Assembly: GCF_900292015.1 (NCBI RefSeq)
Contig: NZ_LR130759.1
Location: forward strand, 3,286,001-3,350,000
Source of the DNA: Mycobacterium basiliense
GTDB lineage: Bacteria; Actinomycetota; Actinomycetes; Mycobacteriales; Mycobacteriaceae
Reading direction: 5' to 3'
Length of the DNA: 64,000 bases
Shown here piece by piece: positions 59,327 through 64,000 of the stretch (positions are counted from its first letter, which is position 1; each line of letters starts with the position of its first letter). The notes beneath the pieces are model-generated. The model had not been told where the DNA came from. It did not search any database and saw only the letters and a list, made by a program, of their open reading frames with translations. The position numbers were made by a program, and so were the translations under genes.

Positions 59327-60607
59327 GTGGCTCGAGCTGAATCGCCCGGCGCTCCCCGGCAGGCGGGAGGCCCCCCCAACTCAGGCCATGCGACCATCGA
59401 TGACCCGTTGGAAGGCGTGGTGCTGGACGACCGCTACCTGGTCCAGGCCAAGATCGCGAGCGGCGGTACCTCGACGGTCTACCGCGGTCTCGACGTCCGC
59501 CTGGATCGACCGGTCGCGCTGAAGGTGATGGATGCCCGCTACGCCGGTGACAGCCAATTCCTTACCCGCTTCCAACTGGAGGCCCGCACGGTCGCCCGGC
59601 TCAAGAATCCGGGACTGGTGGCGGTCTACGACCAAGGCCAGGATGGCAGGCACCCGTTTCTGGTGATGGAGCTCATCGAAGGCGGCACACTACGCGAACT
59701 GCTGAGCGAACGCGGGCCGATGCCGCCACATGCCGTGGCGGCGGTGCTTCGTCCGGTGCTGGGTGGCCTGGCCACCGCGCATCGGGCCGGTCTCGTGCAC
59801 CGCGATGTGAAACCCGAAAACGTGCTGATCTCCGACGACGGGGACGTCAAGATCGCCGACTTCGGGTTGGTCCGCGCCGTGGCCGCCGCCGGCATCACCT
59901 CCACCAGCGTCATTCTCGGCACCGCGGCATATCTGTCTCCCGAGCAGGTACGCGACGGCAATGCCGGTCCCCGCAGCGACGTCTACTCGGCCGGTATTCT
60001 TACCTACGAGCTGTTGACTGGGCGCACACCGTTCACCGGTGACTCGACACTGTCCATTGCCTATCAACGCCTCGATCACGACGTACCGTCCGCCAGCGCC
60101 GTGATCGACGGTGTTCCAAGGCAATTCGACGAACTTGTAGCATGTGCCACCCACCGGGACCCCGCCCATAGATATGCGGACGCGATCGAGATGGCCGCGG
60201 AACTGGACGCGATCGCCGAGGAGCTTGCGCTACCAGAATTTCGGGTGCCGGCGCCACGCAACTCCGCCCAGCACCGATCGGCGGCGCTGCACCACAGCCG
60301 GCTCAGCCAGCGCCGGCCCTTCGGACAGCCGGCCGCACCCCCCGTTCACCGCCCAACCCGCAACTTGACCCGCGAGCCGCAAGACTGCTCCGAGCGACTC
60401 GGGCCAGAGACCGAATTCGAGCCCGACGAGGCCGACTACCGACCGCCATCAGGCGAATTCGCCGGCATCTCGATAGACGAATTCGTCTGGGCACGCCAGC
60501 GTGCCCAGCGCATGGTGCTCATCTGGGTGGCCGTGGTGCTGGCAATCACCGGGCTGGTCGCGACCGCGGCGTGGACGATTGGCAGCAATCTGAGCGGGTT
60601 GTTGTAG
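59327..60607 (+). CDS. pknL: Serine/threonine protein kinase PknL
   Basis: A 426-residue membrane Ser/Thr kinase. Gly-rich loop ASGGTSTVYRG, ATP Lys66 in VALKVM, catalytic HRDVKPEN (Asp160), DFG (Asp178), an activation loop with TSTSVILGTAAYLSPEQ, and SDVYSAGILTYELLTG. A 150-residue Arg/Pro-rich juxtamembrane region leads to one helix (MVLIWVAVVLAITGLVATAAW) and almost no outside domain, so there is no PASTA sensor. GTG start; only 30 bases separate it from the divergent Rv2175c-like substrate gene. Confidence 0.95.
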   Translation: MARAESPGAPRQAGGPPNSGHATIDDPLEGVVLDDRYLVQAKIASGGTSTVYRGLDVRLDRPVALKVMDARYAGDSQFLTRFQLEARTVARLKNPGLVAVYDQGQDGRHPFLVMELIEGGTLRELLSERGPMPPHAVAAVLRPVLGGLATAHRAGLVHRDVKPENVLISDDGDVKIADFGLVRAVAAAGITSTSVILGTAAYLSPEQVRDGNAGPRSDVYSAGILTYELLTGRTPFTGDSTLSIAYQRLDHDVPSASAVIDGVPRQFDELVACATHRDPAHRYADAIEMAAELDAIAEELALPEFRVPAPRNSAQHRSAALHHSRLSQRRPFGQPAAPPVHRPTRNLTREPQDCSERLGPETEFEPDEADYRPPSGEFAGISIDEFVWARQRAQRMVLIWVAVVLAITGLVATAAWTIGSNLSGLL

Positions 60608-60631
60608 CGCGCGACCGGACGGGTACCTGAG

Positions 60632-62562
<1,931 letters not shown>

Positions 62563-62726
62563 GGATAGTCAGGGGCGCGGTGTCCGCGTCGCGGATCGGC
62601 TGACCCATCCCCCTCTCGGTCTTGGCGCGCACATTCCCGCGCAATCGGTTTGCCGACGGCTTCCCCGACATTCTTACGCGACTTGCACCCCGACCGGACC
62701 TTGCCGGTCACCCTGCGGGGGTCGAA

Positions 62727-64000
62727 CTACGCGGGTCCGCCGGCTCCACCGCTGCCACCGTCTCCGCCCTCGCCGCCCGTGCGGCTGTCGTGCGGGCCGC
62801 CGGCACTGCCACCGGTACCCGTTTCGCCGGAGCCACCGTGACCGGCACCGCCGGAACCACCCTGGCCGCCGGCACCGCCATCCCCGGAAACATTCGGGAC
62901 GGCATTGCCGGCATCGCCACCCCTGCCGCCATCGCCGCCATCCCCGCCCTTGCCGCCGCCCTCAAGGACGCCGACGCCGCCGTCCCCACCCCGGCCGCCC
63001 GGACCACCATGGCCACCGTTCTTATCGAACGAGTCTCCGCCGACGCCGCCATACCCGCCGTCCCCACCACGGCCGCCTTCGCCGCCGGCCCCGAAGATCC
63101 CGTCGCCGCCACGGCCCCCATTGCCGCCCTGACCGCCGTTTGTTCCAGTCGTGGCCCGTGAGCCCGGCGCACCCTGGCCGCCGGCGCCGCCCTCGCCGCC
63201 CTGGCCGCCGTTGCCGCCCTGGCCGCCGTCGCCGCCGTTACCACCGTCACCGGTGGTACCGAAGGCGTATCCGCGGCCCCCTTGCCCACCTTTCCCGCCC
63301 TGACCGCCGTCACTGGTGACACCGGTGGCACCGTCCGCGCCCGGGCCGGTGGCGCCGGTACCCCCGGAGCCACCGGTGCCGCCGGCGCCCGCATTACCGC
63401 CTCGACCACCGTCACCGCCCCTGCCGGCGTCATGGTTGGGGTAGGAGCCGACTCCGGTGCCGCCCTCGCCACCGGTACCGGGCTTGCCGCTGGCACCACC
63501 GTTTCCGCCGTCACCACCCTTGCCGTGCGACGAATTCCCGCCTGCTCCACCGTTGCCGCCGGCACCACTCTCCCCGCCGTTGCCGCCATTGCCGGCGTCG
63601 CCACCGGGAAGGCGCATCGCGCCATGACCGCCATTGCCTGCGTCGCCGCCCCCACCGCCGTCGCCGCCCCGGCCGCCATCACCGGCAAGCGACCCGCCGT
63701 TACCGCCGTTGCCACCCATGCCGCCGGTGCCGCCGTGGCCACCCACGGCGCCGTCGGCGGGCCCCTCAGCCGCGTAAGACTTGCCATCCGCGCCGGGCAA
63801 ACCAACCGCGCCGGTTCCACCGAGGCCACCCGCACCGCCGTTGCCGACGGCGCCGCCGTTGCCGCCGTCGCCCCCGGCCCGGCCGTTGCCGTCGGCGGTG
63901 TAGACGCCGTCCAGACCCTTGCCTCCGCGGCCGCCATTGCCGCCGCTGGTCACGTCCGCGCCCTGGGCGCCGTCCGCGCCGTGGGTGGAGCCGTTGCCGC
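62727..64000 (-). CDS. PE_PGRS family protein, C-terminal part, cut by window edge
   Basis: The frame is open through the right edge, so the N-terminal PE domain lies outside the window. The visible about 424 residues are Gly-rich repeats (GGNGG, GGDGG, GGAGG) with acidic spacers such as SYPNHDAGRGGDG and GVYTADGNGRAGG, ending SGGAGGPA. An apparent GTG start at 63953 is only internal: codons upstream (ADGAQGAD) continue the pattern. Lacking the PE domain, the call rests on PGRS composition and the two similar genes earlier in the window. Confidence 0.8.
   Translation of the reverse strand, partial: GNGSTHGADGAQGADVTSGGNGGRGGKGLDGVYTADGNGRAGGDGGNGGAVGNGGAGGLGGTGAVGLPGADGKSYAAEGPADGAVGGHGGTGGMGGNGGNGGSLAGDGGRGGDGGGGGDAGNGGHGAMRLPGGDAGNGGNGGESGAGGNGGAGGNSSHGKGGDGGNGGASGKPGTGGEGGTGVGSYPNHDAGRGGDGGRGGNAGAGGTGGSGGTGATGPGADGATGVTSDGGQGGKGGQGGRGYAFGTTGDGGNGGDGGQGGNGGQGGEGGAGGQGAPGSRATTGTNGGQGGNGGRGGDGIFGAGGEGGRGGDGGYGGVGGDSFDKNGGHGGPGGRGGDGGVGVLEGGGKGGDGGDGGRGGDAGNAVPNVSGDGGAGGQGGSGGAGHGGSGETGTGGSAGGPHDSRTGGEGGDGGSGGAGGPA

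Overview
The window is high-GC, densely coded chromosome from a slow-growing Mycobacterium. Evidence for this includes three PE_PGRS genes, a PPE gene behind an IdeR iron box, mycothiol ligase mshC, lipomannan mannosyltransferase mptA, Wag31, PknL, and many GTG/TTG starts joined by ATGA/GTGA overlaps. Gene order follows M. tuberculosis from about Rv2119 to Rv2179c. Proteins are close to, but clearly different from, the M. tuberculosis versions I remember, and several local genes differ. A relative outside the M. tuberculosis complex is therefore more likely than a member of it. This species inference rests on memory, not on a search.

Layout. 1-3290: end of a RecB-like Fe-S nuclease, a hotdog thioesterase, a flavin disulfide oxidoreductase and a DUF4126 membrane protein. 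3406-15240: hisG/hisE, a PE_PGRS gene, iron-regulated PPE37-like gene, metH, a PAC2-family protein and a second PE_PGRS. 15336-22078: SDR, mshC with a 58-bp tandem repeat just upstream, cysQ, Rv2133c/Rv2134c-like genes, a histidine phosphatase, uppP and a small protein. 22189-26590: lppL, a DUF5703-like protein, pyrD, a PEBP protein and an M20 peptidase. 26776-30742: tRNA-Leu followed by a loosely packed accessory stretch (alpha/beta hydrolase, vapBC between imperfect direct repeats, phosphoribosyltransferase).

30760-52496 is the division and cell wall (dcw) cluster on the minus strand. In transcription order it runs mraZ, rsmH, an FtsL-position protein, pbpB, murE, murF, mraY, murD, ftsW, murG, murC, ftsQ, ftsZ, pgeF-like, yggS-like, sepF, yggT-like, wag31 and Rv2144c-like. 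Together these genes make lipid II, move it to the septum, crosslink it, and couple it to the FtsZ ring and polar growth. The cluster starts behind a clear MraZ box.

52949-62562: DUF3040 protein with a strong terminator, GNAT acetyltransferase, lppM, MTHFR-like protein, idsA2, mptA, Rv2175c/pknL divergent pair, aroG and an RNase AS-like gene. The right edge cuts through a third PE_PGRS gene.

I did not find a convincing wholly new system. The best candidates for a second look are the tRNA-Leu-adjacent accessory island, a second unexplained TGGGG box upstream of mraZ, the PE_PGRS placed between the iron box and hisE, and the VNTR in front of mshC.
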